Below are positions 26,057 to 34,087 of a DNA stretch of 64,000 nucleotides, in pieces. Under the pieces are notes generated by a model. That model was not told where the DNA came from. It saw nothing but the letters and a program-made list of their open reading frames with translations, and searched no databases. Source of the stretch: Bacillota bacterium (lineage in GTDB: Bacteria > Bacillota > Clostridia > Lachnospirales > Lachnospiraceae); contig JAEZLH010000033.1 of the NCBI GenBank assembly GCA_023435895.1, forward strand, positions 124,001 to 188,000, given 5' to 3'. A program made the position numbers and the translations under genes. Each line of letters opens with the position of its first letter. Position 1 is the first letter of the stretch.

Positions 26057-26479
26057 ATGAATTATATTATATCGTTGCTTGTTGGAGCTATCACATCCAT
26101 TATGATTTTCTTTAATGGCAGCCTGTCAAACAGTTATGGAAATCCTATGTCAACTGTACTGATTCACCTAGTAGGTTTGATTGCTATTTTAATTATGATG
26201 GTTGTGACGAAATCATGGATTAAATTCCCTAAAAGACTCCCTATCTATCTATACAGTGCCGGCTTTGTTGGGATAGGAACTGTAATGTTAACGAATTTGG
26301 CATACTTAAAATTAGGTGTCTCACTTTCACTGGCACTGGGTCTTCTGGGTCAAACCCTTTTTTCATTGACAATTGATCATTTCGGGATGCTAGGTATGAA
26401 ACGATTAAAAATGAATCCCAAAAAGTTAATTGGACTTGGAATTATCGGTGTTGGGATCTGGATTATGGCAATTTATTAA
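26057..26479 (+). CDS. DMT-superfamily transporter subunit, DUF606 (YdcZ) family, first of pair
   Basis: The protein has 140 residues and about four to five hydrophobic helices (LLVGAITSIMIFFNGSLSN, LIAILIMMVV, LGIIGVGIWIMAIY). It is half the size of a normal EamA transporter. It shares the DUF606 pattern of a GN-x-L-S start and a GLLGQTLFSLTIDHFG motif. DUF606 proteins often occur as pairs that probably heterodimerise. A GGAGG site precedes the ATG, and the partner starts 21 bp downstream. The substrate is unknown. Confidence 0.88.
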   Translation: MNYIISLLVGAITSIMIFFNGSLSNSYGNPMSTVLIHLVGLIAILIMMVVTKSWIKFPKRLPIYLYSAGFVGIGTVMLTNLAYLKLGVSLSLALGLLGQTLFSLTIDHFGMLGMKRLKMNPKKLIGLGIIGVGIWIMAIY

Positions 26480-26499
26480 ATAATTGAAAGGAGTTCTAT

Positions 26500-26967
26500 A
26501 TGTTGTTTCTTTATTGTCTTTTATCCATTATTGCAGGGGTTACCGTAGTACTTGGGCGAATTCTTAATGCAAATCTTGCACAAAAGATTGGTACCTTGCA
26601 GGCTACTGTAATCAATTATGTAGTTGGAATATTTTTTTCCTTTATATTTTTATTATTACTAAACAGAGGCTTTTCCTTACCCTCTCCTTCCACCACTGTT
26701 CCCATATGGGCATACTTTGGCGGACTACTAGGAATCGCAATCATTATGATTTCTAACTACACAACTCACCGGGTACCTGCCTTTTATCTTACCTTATTGG
26801 TGTTTTTAGGGCAGCTCTGTGTTGGTATATTAATCGATTGGCTGATTACGAATGATTTTTCTTACGGTAAATTAATCGGGAGTCTTTTTGTGGTAACGGG
26901 CTTTACCTATAATTTATTGCTGGATAAAAAATCAGAAAAGCCTCAAAAACAAGAGGGCGCCAACTAA
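26500..26967 (+). CDS. DMT-superfamily transporter subunit, DUF606 (YdcZ) family, second of pair
   Basis: The protein has 155 residues and about five hydrophobic helices. It has the same family motif in inverted position as its partner: LGRILNANLAQKIGTLQATV near the N-terminus and LLVFLGQLCVGILIDWLITN later. GAAAGGAG precedes the ATG. It is the second gene of the Crp/Fnr-linked operon and is presumably inserted opposite to its partner in the membrane. It is followed by a minus-strand terminator. Confidence 0.88.
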   Translation: MLFLYCLLSIIAGVTVVLGRILNANLAQKIGTLQATVINYVVGIFFSFIFLLLLNRGFSLPSPSTTVPIWAYFGGLLGIAIIMISNYTTHRVPAFYLTLLVFLGQLCVGILIDWLITNDFSYGKLIGSLFVVTGFTYNLLLDKKSEKPQKQEGAN

Positions 26968-27085
26968 GGAAGTATTTTTACTCCAAAACAATTTATTGAA
27001 TATACTCCCACTTACACTTAACAGGATACGTAAACAAGTAATTACTTTAATTTCTTATTTATTCTTTATAGTGGAGCAAAAATTG

Positions 27086-27128
27086 CGAAAGCCCGAATGA
27101 CCATAAACTTTGGTCTTTCGGGCTTTCG
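27086..27128 (-). terminator. Strong hairpin terminator of the ferredoxin gene
   Basis: A 12-bp stem CGAAAGCCCGAA/TTCGGGCTTTCG is extended after one mismatch by GACCA/TGGTC around a 7-base loop. On the minus strand it is followed by CAATTTTTG. It may also end the transporter pair on the plus strand. Confidence 0.8.
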
Positions 27129-27147
27129 TAATCATATCACCTATGTT

Positions 27148-28428
27148 CTATTTCTTTTCACTCATTTTTGTGATTAGTTTATCCAAATAAATGGATTTAA
27201 ATTGTTTACTGGCCATAACCTGTTTTATCGGAGGTAATTTCAAAATCACGCCAAGAACTGCTGCCATAGCACGATGATTGGCAAAGGCTTGGTTGTCAAA
27301 TATAAGATTTTGAAGAGTTCCCTTTTCAATTGCCTGTAGTACAAATCGGTGGGTACTATTAACTGGTGTAATAACTTGTACCTTTCTACGCTCCAATTGA
27401 ATGGCATCTTTCGGACAACTTCTCACACAAACACCGCAACCCAGACAAACTTCCTTATCCACCTGTGCAACAGCCTTGCCATCCTTGTTCTTACTCATAG
27501 ATATTGCCAATACCGGACAGACCTTAACGCATTTACCACAGCCGATGCATTCCTTTGAAATATTAGGGATGTAGTTGGTGGTGGCTACCGGTTGCATGGG
27601 GCTAAATTTTCTTGCTGCCTGCAGGGCTTCACAACAACATCCGCAGCAGTTACAGATAAATGCAGGATCTTCTCTGACATTTTCACCAATCTGCACCAAA
27701 TTCGCTGCGTAGGAACGTTCTAATACATCCATCGCTTCCTTCTTATCAATTAATCTTGCATGCTGTCCATGCTCTGAAAGAGAACGGGCTACATTGCCAA
27801 AGGTTAGACAGACATCAAGGGGAGCATCGATTTCACAGGGATGACCCGCATGTAACATCTTATGTCTGCAATAACAGGTTCCAAGTCCAATATGGGAAGC
27901 TTCCTCAATAATATGGCTTGCTCTTTCATAGTCTAAAATATGAATGGTATTCTCTGTTGTCAAAACCGGCTCCTGTACATAAACTCGTCCAAGAAAAGTC
28001 TCCGTAGCATAGAACAGATCTTTCACAAAATCTTCTTCCACATTCATGTATTGATAATACAACTCACTTAAATACTTCTGATCAATATCGCCCCTGGTAC
28101 GCATTAATGCAAATTCTATAAAGCCTGCCATCGGCGGGGGCATAACGAATTGGCGCTCTCCTTTATAATAGGAATCCACAAGCAATGCTCGTTCGCAAAG
28201 ACGCTCTAAGTAAGCTTCCGCTTTCGCCTCCGTAGTATTCCAGATCTTTGCTGCTTTTGCTGCACTAAATGGACGAATTGGCAATAATGCTACCCTTTTT
28301 GCATCCTTTTCCGTGTATAAAACCTGCAAAATTTTATATAGGCTTTCGGTGGGGGGAGCCCCTTGTGTAAACCGATTGATTCTTTCTTCTAAATTCTTAT
28401 AGGCATCTTTACTTGTAATATGTCCCAT
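27148..28428 (-). CDS. Multi-cluster 4Fe-4S ferredoxin-type protein with N-terminal winged-helix-like region
   Basis: The protein has 426 residues. Residues ~1-110 look like a winged-helix/helical segment (AAKIWNTTEAKAEAYLERLC). The middle has two unusual cysteine groups, CYCRHKMLHAGHPC and CNCCGCCCEA. Residues ~290-350 hold two classical [4Fe-4S] motifs, CIGCGKCVKVCP and CLGCGVCVRSCP. Similar proteins are annotated as '4Fe-4S dicluster' electron carriers of anaerobes, partner unknown. It is divergent from the MerR gene, and a MerR-type promoter reads towards it, so a redox- or drug-stress role is plausible. A TTAGGAAGG site precedes the ATG. Confidence 0.88.
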   Translation of the reverse strand: MGHITSKDAYKNLEERINRFTQGAPPTESLYKILQVLYTEKDAKRVALLPIRPFSAAKAAKIWNTTEAKAEAYLERLCERALLVDSYYKGERQFVMPPPMAGFIEFALMRTRGDIDQKYLSELYYQYMNVEEDFVKDLFYATETFLGRVYVQEPVLTTENTIHILDYERASHIIEEASHIGLGTCYCRHKMLHAGHPCEIDAPLDVCLTFGNVARSLSEHGQHARLIDKKEAMDVLERSYAANLVQIGENVREDPAFICNCCGCCCEALQAARKFSPMQPVATTNYIPNISKECIGCGKCVKVCPVLAISMSKNKDGKAVAQVDKEVCLGCGVCVRSCPKDAIQLERRKVQVITPVNSTHRFVLQAIEKGTLQNLIFDNQAFANHRAMAAVLGVILKLPPIKQVMASKQFKSIYLDKLITKMSEKK

Positions 28429-28554
28429 GGATTCACCTTCCTAACACTTATTTTGGATAGAATTATATTTTATCAAATTGTGCTTGAAATGGAAATATAG
28501 CATGAAAAATATTTTTTTGACTATCTCATTATTCTGCAATTACTTGATTAATTC

Positions 28555-28583
28555 TTGAATAATATTGATATGAAGTTTATAAT
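28555..28583 (+). promoter_or_regulatory. Promoter of the merR-type gene
   Basis: TTGAAT (28555-28560), a 17-base spacer and TATAAT (28578-28583). The expected start near 28590 falls inside the MerR-type operator, which suggests autorepression. Confidence 0.65.
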
Positions 28584-28584
28584 A

Positions 28585-28615
28585 ACGGTACCACTTAGAG
28601 TTTTATCGAAGTCAA
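28585..28615 (-). promoter_or_regulatory. MerR-type promoter (19-bp spacer) for the ferredoxin gene
   Basis: On the minus strand TTGACT (28615-28610), a 19-base spacer and TACCGT (28590-28585). The spacer holds the dyad CACTTAGAGT...ATCGAAGT. Overlong spacers with a dyad are the hallmark of MerR-activated promoters. The matching sequence at 35186-35216 shares 26 of about 29 bases. Confidence 0.75.
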
Positions 28616-28650
28616 GGTGTTCTTTATTAAATTTCAAAGGAGAATTATTG

Positions 28651-29058
28651 ATGTATACGATTAATGAAGTTGCTAATATCTGTAATATTTCACCCTATAC
28701 CCTTCGCTTCTACGACAAAGAAGGATTACTTCCTTTTGTCTCAAGAAATCAATCCGGTAACCGTCAGTTCAGTGATGGTGATCTTAATGTTATTAAACTT
28801 ATTTGTTGCCTGAAAAACACAGGTATGCCAGTGAAAAACATCCGAAAATACATTGATTTAGTTATGCAGGGAAGTCCTACAAATGCGGAGCGAAAACAGA
28901 TTATGGTTGATCACCGGAAAGAGGTTATCAATCAAATTGATAATTTAAAAAAGAATTTAAATATTATTGATTTGAAAATTGCACTCTATGATAAGGAAGA
29001 TGAACAATCCTTTGCTAAAATCTTTATGAATCAAGAAGAAAATAATACTCTTGTTTAA
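28651..29058 (+). CDS. MerR family transcriptional regulator
   Basis: The start at 28651 (MYTINEVANICNIS) follows AAAGGAGA; the frame is open 32 codons upstream, but that part is the operator and promoter. The 135-residue protein has the MerR winged HTH in residues 1-70 (TLRFYDKEGLLPF and SGNRQFSDGDLNVI) and a coiled coil in ~80-120. It lacks the metal-binding cysteines of MerR/CueR and resembles the drug- or aldehyde-responsive group. It probably activates the divergent ferredoxin gene by twisting the 19-bp-spacer promoter, and perhaps also the SDR gene at 34088. Confidence 0.9.
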   Translation: MYTINEVANICNISPYTLRFYDKEGLLPFVSRNQSGNRQFSDGDLNVIKLICCLKNTGMPVKNIRKYIDLVMQGSPTNAERKQIMVDHRKEVINQIDNLKKNLNIIDLKIALYDKEDEQSFAKIFMNQEENNTLV

Positions 29059-29093
29059 AGTTAATTTTAAAGTTCATTAGCCTATAGAATACT

Positions 29094-29125
29094 GATAACA
29101 CTTAGAGTGATATCTAAGTGTTATC
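29094..29125. terminator. Perfect 12-bp hairpin downstream of the MerR gene
   Basis: GATAACACTTAG pairs with CTAAGTGTTATC around AGTGATAT. It lies 35 bp after the MerR stop and has only a weak T-tract (CGCATTTT). Its inner sequence CACTTAGAGT..ATCTAAGT closely resembles the MerR operator dyad, so it may be an operator as well as, or instead of, a terminator. Confidence 0.55.
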
Positions 29126-29179
29126 CGCATTTTAATCTATTTATTTAATTCGTACTTCATTCTGAATGGTTACTGAGGA

Positions 29180-29295
29180 TCAAGACTTATTAAAGCGATA
29201 TCCGCCTCCCCAAACAGTATCTACATATTGGGGATTGCTGCTATTATTCTCTATTTTTGTCCGAATTAAAAAGTGGTATTTACATAAATTCATTA
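29180..29295 (-). pseudogene. Remnant: C-terminus of an OmpR/PhoB-family response regulator
   Basis: In the 313-bp gap 29059-29371 the minus strand reads LIRTKIENNSSNPQYVDTVW then GGGYRFNKS and a TGA at 29180-29182. This is the end of the winged-helix domain of OmpR-type regulators (compare LRKKVEDDSENPKYVKTIYG in the intact one at 44655). No receiver domain or start remains, so it is a decayed fragment. Confidence 0.8.
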
Positions 29296-29371
29296 TCATA
29301 TAAACCATTGGTATCCAGATAAATCTATGCTATAATTGCTGAAGTTACAAAATCAAGAAAGCTGGTAGCAA

Positions 29372-30547
29372 ATGATGAAATTAAGAACAAATTTTCATGC
29401 TGAACGTGACTTTAATTTATTTTTGGCCGCAGGATTATTCGCCGGAATCGGAGCAGGAATTAACACCTCCATTTTTAACAATTATTTAAGTGATGTATTC
29501 AAACTATCGGAGGATGTGAGAGGATTTTTGGAAGTGCCTCGTGAAATGCCGGGGTTCTTTATAATGGTAATTCTGGCTGCACTGAACTTTATTGGGGATG
29601 TAAGGATTGCAATGATTGGAATGGCTGCTGCAGGGCTTGGTATGCTAGGACTTGGTATGCTCTCACCCACCTTTGCAATTATGATTATCTGGATGATGAT
29701 GTACAGTCTTGGTACTCATATGGTTATGCCTGTTACCCCTTCCATCGGAATGTCCCTGTCCAAACAGCAATCCTTTGGTGCAAGACTTGGAACAGTGAGT
29801 GCCTTTGGTCTTTCAGGAAGCATTCTTGCTTATGTTTATATCTTTCTAGGATTTAATTACTTACATATGACCTATCAGATGGCATTTGTTACAGGAACTG
29901 TTTTTTACTTGTTTGCTGCTTTTTCCATTGGAATGATGAAGAAAGGAAAAAGAGAATCCAGAAAAATAAAATTTGTATTCAGAAAGCGTTACTCTCTCTT
30001 TTATGTTCTAGCTGTTATTAGCGGAGCAAGAAATCAAATCTTTCTTACCTTTGCACCTTGGGTATTGATTAAAGTATTTAATGTAAAGCCACAGATGTTT
30101 GCGGTTCTTGGTATGGTTGTTGCTCTGATTAGCATTGGCTCCAGAAAGCTGATCGGCAAGTTGATTGACCATCGCGGTGAACGCTTCGTCCTTACTGCGG
30201 AAGCGATTCTGTTATTCATAATTTGCCTTGGATATGCATTCTCGGATAAACTTTTCACTACCAATGTGGCTGTAGTAATTATTGCTGGATGTTATGTCAT
30301 TGACAACTCCATGTCAGCGGTAGAAATGGCTCGTTCCACTTATGTACGTAAGATTGCTGTTGATGTAGCCGATGTGACTCCAACCTTGTCAACAGGCGTT
30401 AGCTTACAGCATATTGCCTCCATGGTAATTCCTATTTTTGGTGGTCTTTTATGGATGAGTATCGGTTATGAAGCAGTATTTATGGCTGCTGCTGTTATCG
30501 CATTCCTTAACTTGATTCTTTCCAGAAGGATAAGAATAGCCTTCTAA
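29372..30547 (+). CDS. Major facilitator superfamily transporter
   Basis: The protein has 391 residues with about 12 hydrophobic helices (AAGLFAGIGAGINTSIFNNY, VAVVIIAGCYVIDNSMSAVE among them). It has the MFS cytoplasmic pattern SIGSRKLIGKLIDHRGERFV between helices 6 and 8. No substrate signature can be recognised. The ATG at 29372 has only a weak site (AAGCTGG). Its stop overlaps the convergent EamA gene's stop by four bases. Confidence 0.88.
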   Translation: MMKLRTNFHAERDFNLFLAAGLFAGIGAGINTSIFNNYLSDVFKLSEDVRGFLEVPREMPGFFIMVILAALNFIGDVRIAMIGMAAAGLGMLGLGMLSPTFAIMIIWMMMYSLGTHMVMPVTPSIGMSLSKQQSFGARLGTVSAFGLSGSILAYVYIFLGFNYLHMTYQMAFVTGTVFYLFAAFSIGMMKKGKRESRKIKFVFRKRYSLFYVLAVISGARNQIFLTFAPWVLIKVFNVKPQMFAVLGMVVALISIGSRKLIGKLIDHRGERFVLTAEAILLFIICLGYAFSDKLFTTNVAVVIIAGCYVIDNSMSAVEMARSTYVRKIAVDVADVTPTLSTGVSLQHIASMVIPIFGGLLWMSIGYEAVFMAAAVIAFLNLILSRRIRIAF

Positions 30548-31458
30548 CTATTGTTAAGGCTCTTCTCTGTTCCGATAAATATCATACCGCTAATTACAAA
30601 TAAGCCACCCATCCATTGCTTGTAATCGATATGTTCACCTAATACAAACACCGATAGCAACAGGGAAGTAAGAGGCATGATGCCAGAAAAGGCTGCGGCA
30701 GTAAAGGCACCGCTTTTCATAATTCCGTAGTACCAACAAATAAATGCCATTCCTGTTACAAATATACCATACCAAAGAAGAGCCACCCATTGTGTGAGAT
30801 TGATATGGGAAAGCCTATCTATGGGATGTTCTAGTAAGGCAGGTATTAGGCACAGAATAAAAGCAATTAGTGACACCATAATAGTCTGTGTTATTGGGCT
30901 TATTTCTTCTTCCCTATCCTTAACAACAAATGCGCGTGACAATATGTTAAAAGAAGACTCACTTGCAGCAGCGCACAGCACGAGTATATTTCCACCAATA
31001 TGTTTCAAAGATAAGCCATTTCCAAGTGTAAAAAAACCTTGCATAATTAGAATCCCTACCATTGTACATAATATACCACCAAGTTTTCTATTATTTGCCT
31101 TCTCTTTAAGTACAGCAACAGCCAAAAGTGCTGTTATGGCTGGAGTTGCACCCGTTAGGATTCCTGCCTCTCCTGCACTGGTAAAGTTCAGTCCCGTAAT
31201 TAATAAAAATCGGAATAAAAATATACCGCATATGGCCTGCAAGGTTAAGAATAAAAATCTTTTGTATGACATCTGTTTCCAGTACCTAATAAGCTGTTTT
31301 CTAACAAGAAGACTCAAAAAAATTATTGCAAAAAATAAGCTTACCGCTGTAATCGTAAAAACACCCAACACATCTGTAACAAATCTGGCGGAAATAACGC
31401 TGGTTCCCGCCAAGGCAAATGCACCGATTAAATATAATCTTCCTTTATATTGATTCAT
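30544..31458 (-). CDS. EamA/DMT family transporter
   Basis: The protein has 304 residues with ten predicted hydrophobic helices in two EamA repeats (AGILTGATPAITALLAVAVL in the first, AAAFSGIMPLTSLLLSVFVL in the second). These transport amino acids, cofactors or metabolites. It is divergent from the MocR regulator at 31566, a very common pairing; the 107-bp shared region holds a CTGGTCC-TATTAAAG-type palindrome. The substrate is probably related to pyridoxal phosphate or amines, as inferred from the MocR partner. Confidence 0.9.
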   Translation of the reverse strand: MNQYKGRLYLIGAFALAGTSVISARFVTDVLGVFTITAVSLFFAIIFLSLLVRKQLIRYWKQMSYKRFLFLTLQAICGIFLFRFLLITGLNFTSAGEAGILTGATPAITALLAVAVLKEKANNRKLGGILCTMVGILIMQGFFTLGNGLSLKHIGGNILVLCAAASESSFNILSRAFVVKDREEEISPITQTIMVSLIAFILCLIPALLEHPIDRLSHINLTQWVALLWYGIFVTGMAFICWYYGIMKSGAFTAAAFSGIMPLTSLLLSVFVLGEHIDYKQWMGGLFVISGMIFIGTEKSLNNS

Positions 31459-31505
31459 TTGTTTCCTCCAGTTTTTGTTGCATTTTTAGTATTATCTTAC
31501 TCAAA

Positions 31506-31532
31506 ACACTGGTCCTATTAAAGTACCAGTGT
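31506..31532. promoter_or_regulatory. MocR operator candidate
   Basis: ACACTGGT and ACCAGTGT flank CCTATTAAAGT. CTGG-N-TATTAAAG-type sequences are known from MocR/PdxR-regulated promoters. It lies between the divergent EamA and MocR genes. A further CCAGTT occurs at 31551-31556. Confidence 0.65.
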
Positions 31533-31565
31533 GGCTATGATTTCGCAGAACCAGTTGGAGGTATT

Positions 31566-32963
31566 ATGTTAGGAATTCATTTAGACCGAATCAACGATTT
31601 GCCACTATGGCGCCAAATTTATCAGCACATAAAAGAGCTAATCCATTCTGGACAATTAATGGCAGGGGATGCACTACCATCTACAAGAGAGTTAGCTCGC
31701 GAATTAATGGTTTCCCGTAATACCGTATGCGAGGCCTATGATCAGTTAATTTCTGAAGGTTACATTATAAATAGGCTTGGAGCTCCCTCACGAGTAAGGG
31801 AAGGCTTATGTATGGAACCCGCAGAAGCTGGAGTATTACTTAAAGAAAAAATTTTTATACCAAATCCAATTTCAATAAGCTTTCAGACAGGGCGACCCGA
31901 TTTACTGCAATTCCCTATTTTCCTTTGGCAGCAGTTAATGCGACGGGCTTTCGACCTGGTTCCTCTTGAGGCATATGGCTATAATGGGCCGGAAGGTTTA
32001 CTTGATTTGCGTCAAGAAATTGCAGCTTGGTTATTCAGAAGTCGGGGACTTAAGGTGTTATGGTCAGATATTTTTATTACTGATGGTGCGACACATGGAC
32101 TGCATCTGCTCGCTAATATGCTATGCAGCCAGGGGCAAGAGATATTGATTGAAGATCCCTGTCATAACGGTATGCTTACTACATTCCAAAATAAAGGCTG
32201 TAACATTACTCACATACCGGTTGATTCCGAGGGAATACAAACCGCTTTTCTTCCAGTTAGTCAGAATATTGGCGCAGTCTATGTTACTCCCTCCCATCAG
32301 TTCCCGCTTGGTGGAATTCTTTCCGCAGCACGCCGTACATCTCTAATTCGTTACGCCAGAGAAAATAATCTTTATATTATTGAAGACGATTATGACAGTG
32401 AATTCCGATATAACAAAGAGTCCATTGCTCCGCTTTACTCAATGGACTCTTTACATGTAATATATGTGGGTACTTTCAGCAAATCTATTTTTCCAGCTTT
32501 GAGGATAGGTTTTGTCATCCTGCCCCATCATCTTCATAAGAAATGGTGTAATCTGCGTACCCATACAGATGTACAAAATCCTATCTTTGAGCAGGTGGCG
32601 TTGTCTGAGTTTCTAAAATCTCGCAAGTTTGACCGACATGTGAAAAGAATGCGCAAAATCTATGGCCAGCGTCGTCAAGTACTGCTGGAAACACTGGAAG
32701 AAATCTTTGGAAATGAGTGGGTTCCTTATGGGGATTCTGCCGGATTACATGTGGTAATCGAGTTTCCCGGTAAGCATTTTGATAAAGCCTTCCAACGGCA
32801 TTGCCTTCAAGCAGGGCTATATATTACTCCTGTTGAACATCATTGTATTGAAAAGGGTCATCACCATAGTAAGCTTCTAATCGGATATGGTCATCTTGAA
32901 CCTGATGAAATCCGTAAAGGCATTTTACTTTTATCTAAGTGTATGCAACAATTTGATTTGTGA
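31566..32963 (+). CDS. MocR/PdxR-type regulator (GntR HTH fused to aminotransferase fold)
   Basis: I start at the ATG at 31566 (MLGIHLDRINDLPLWRQIY), which follows GGAGGTATT; the frame extends 49 codons upstream across the operator and is unlikely to be translated. The 465-residue protein has the GntR HTH in residues ~8-75 (GDALPSTRELARELMVSRNT) and a class I aminotransferase-like domain from ~105. TFSKSIFPALRIG carries the pyridoxal-phosphate lysine, so it should bind the cofactor. It is a PLP-sensing regulator, probably of the divergent transporter. Confidence 0.93.
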   Translation: MLGIHLDRINDLPLWRQIYQHIKELIHSGQLMAGDALPSTRELARELMVSRNTVCEAYDQLISEGYIINRLGAPSRVREGLCMEPAEAGVLLKEKIFIPNPISISFQTGRPDLLQFPIFLWQQLMRRAFDLVPLEAYGYNGPEGLLDLRQEIAAWLFRSRGLKVLWSDIFITDGATHGLHLLANMLCSQGQEILIEDPCHNGMLTTFQNKGCNITHIPVDSEGIQTAFLPVSQNIGAVYVTPSHQFPLGGILSAARRTSLIRYARENNLYIIEDDYDSEFRYNKESIAPLYSMDSLHVIYVGTFSKSIFPALRIGFVILPHHLHKKWCNLRTHTDVQNPIFEQVALSEFLKSRKFDRHVKRMRKIYGQRRQVLLETLEEIFGNEWVPYGDSAGLHVVIEFPGKHFDKAFQRHCLQAGLYITPVEHHCIEKGHHHSKLLIGYGHLEPDEIRKGILLLSKCMQQFDL

Positions 32964-32992
32964 TTCTTATTACAAACTACTGCTTAAATAAC

Positions 32993-33865
32993 CTAGATTT
33001 TCTTCACCGGTACCCAAATCTCACTTCTGTACTTGGGGTTGCTCGTATCCTTACTTTCATTCCAAAGAATCTCCGGTCCCATGGCCAACTCATATCCTGA
33101 GGAAGGAAACCATTCCGAATATATCCTTCCCCAAATATCCTGAAGAGTATCTGGAAATGGTCCAACAGCTTCGAACACCGCCCAAGTACCTTCTTCCACA
33201 ATTAACTCGTCAAACCCTGTGGTATCAGCCCATGTAGTTGCCACCCCGATGTAATGATCCAACTCGCCCTTTTCTTCCATTCTTCCATCGGAAAAATTAG
33301 TTGAAGCACTGATTATTCCCATCGGCTCAACGTTTGATAATTCTTTTAACTGCTTAATCACCTCAGGTGTTAGGAGTTCGTACATTTTGGCTATCTCCGG
33401 ATTTACACCATTAAATACAATTGGAACTCTTTTCTTAAAACCTACTAATTTAAATGACTCTTTCTCAACAATTCGATAATTCATTTCGCATCCTCCATTA
33501 ATTGATAATCGAAAGGTCATCTTGGGATATGCTTTTAATCTAGCATTCTCACTTCTAGCTTCAGAAGGCAGAATACCATGCATGATTTGAAAGGCACGAG
33601 CGAAAGCATCGGCGGAATTATATCCATATTTCACGGCAACATCAAGAATACGATTCTCTTTATCCTTTAATTCTATTGCTGCAAGTGTCAGCCTTCTTCT
33701 TCGTACATATTCCGATAAACTGATCCCTGCCAAAAAGGAAAACATTCGCTTAAAATGATATTCGGAGCAAAGTGCGATCTTTGCTACTTCTCCATAATCA
33801 ATCTCTTCTGTTAAATGGTCTTCCATATATGCCAATGCTTGATTCATACTGTTTATCGAGTCCAT
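32993..33865 (-). CDS. AraC family regulator with C-terminal GyrI-like effector-binding domain
   Basis: The protein has 290 residues. Residues 1-105 are the AraC HTH pair at the N-terminus (KIALCSEYHFKRMFSFLAG, KYGYNSADAFARAFQIMHG). Residues ~128-290 are a GyrI-like domain (YRIVEKESFKLVGFKKRVP, AVFEAVGPFPDTLQDIW, SEIWVPVKK). This is the Rob/SoxS-type drug-sensing layout. It is convergent with the MocR gene, 29 bp apart. Upstream it faces the SDR gene, with a transporter remnant between. Targets could be drug-efflux genes. Confidence 0.92.
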   Translation of the reverse strand: MDSINSMNQALAYMEDHLTEEIDYGEVAKIALCSEYHFKRMFSFLAGISLSEYVRRRRLTLAAIELKDKENRILDVAVKYGYNSADAFARAFQIMHGILPSEARSENARLKAYPKMTFRLSINGGCEMNYRIVEKESFKLVGFKKRVPIVFNGVNPEIAKMYELLTPEVIKQLKELSNVEPMGIISASTNFSDGRMEEKGELDHYIGVATTWADTTGFDELIVEEGTWAVFEAVGPFPDTLQDIWGRIYSEWFPSSGYELAMGPEILWNESKDTSNPKYRSEIWVPVKKI

Positions 33866-33994
33866 ATAATGACCTCCCTTCCTTCATCATATTATCAAAG
33901 GATGATAATTTACATCCGATAATCCGTGCACAGTAAAGTCGTATTAACCCTCCAAAAAGCTAGTTGTTGTTCTTTGCTCCTAACGTATTTTTAT

Positions 33995-34078
33995 TCATCT
34001 TAGAAAGAAAGCTGGAATAATTAAAAGTACTACAAATAAGATCGTCCACCAAAAGGCGTCATTTAAATTATTATCAAT
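33995..34078 (-). pseudogene. Remnant: C-terminus of an EmrB/QacA-type MFS transporter
   Basis: Directly after the SDR stop, on the same strand, a frame reads DNNLNDAFWWTILFVVLLII then PAFFLR and TGA at 33995-33997. A 'LNDAFWW' entry into a final hydrophobic helix is typical of the last helix of 14-helix drug exporters. No start or remaining helices are present, so most of the gene has been deleted. Confidence 0.65.
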
Positions 34079-34087
34079 CCTAATTCA

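Noticed and set aside
30794..31453. 219-codon open frame opposite the EamA transporter
   Set aside because: It lies wholly antisense to a clear transporter gene, its product is low-complexity, and no ribosome binding site or family match is visible.
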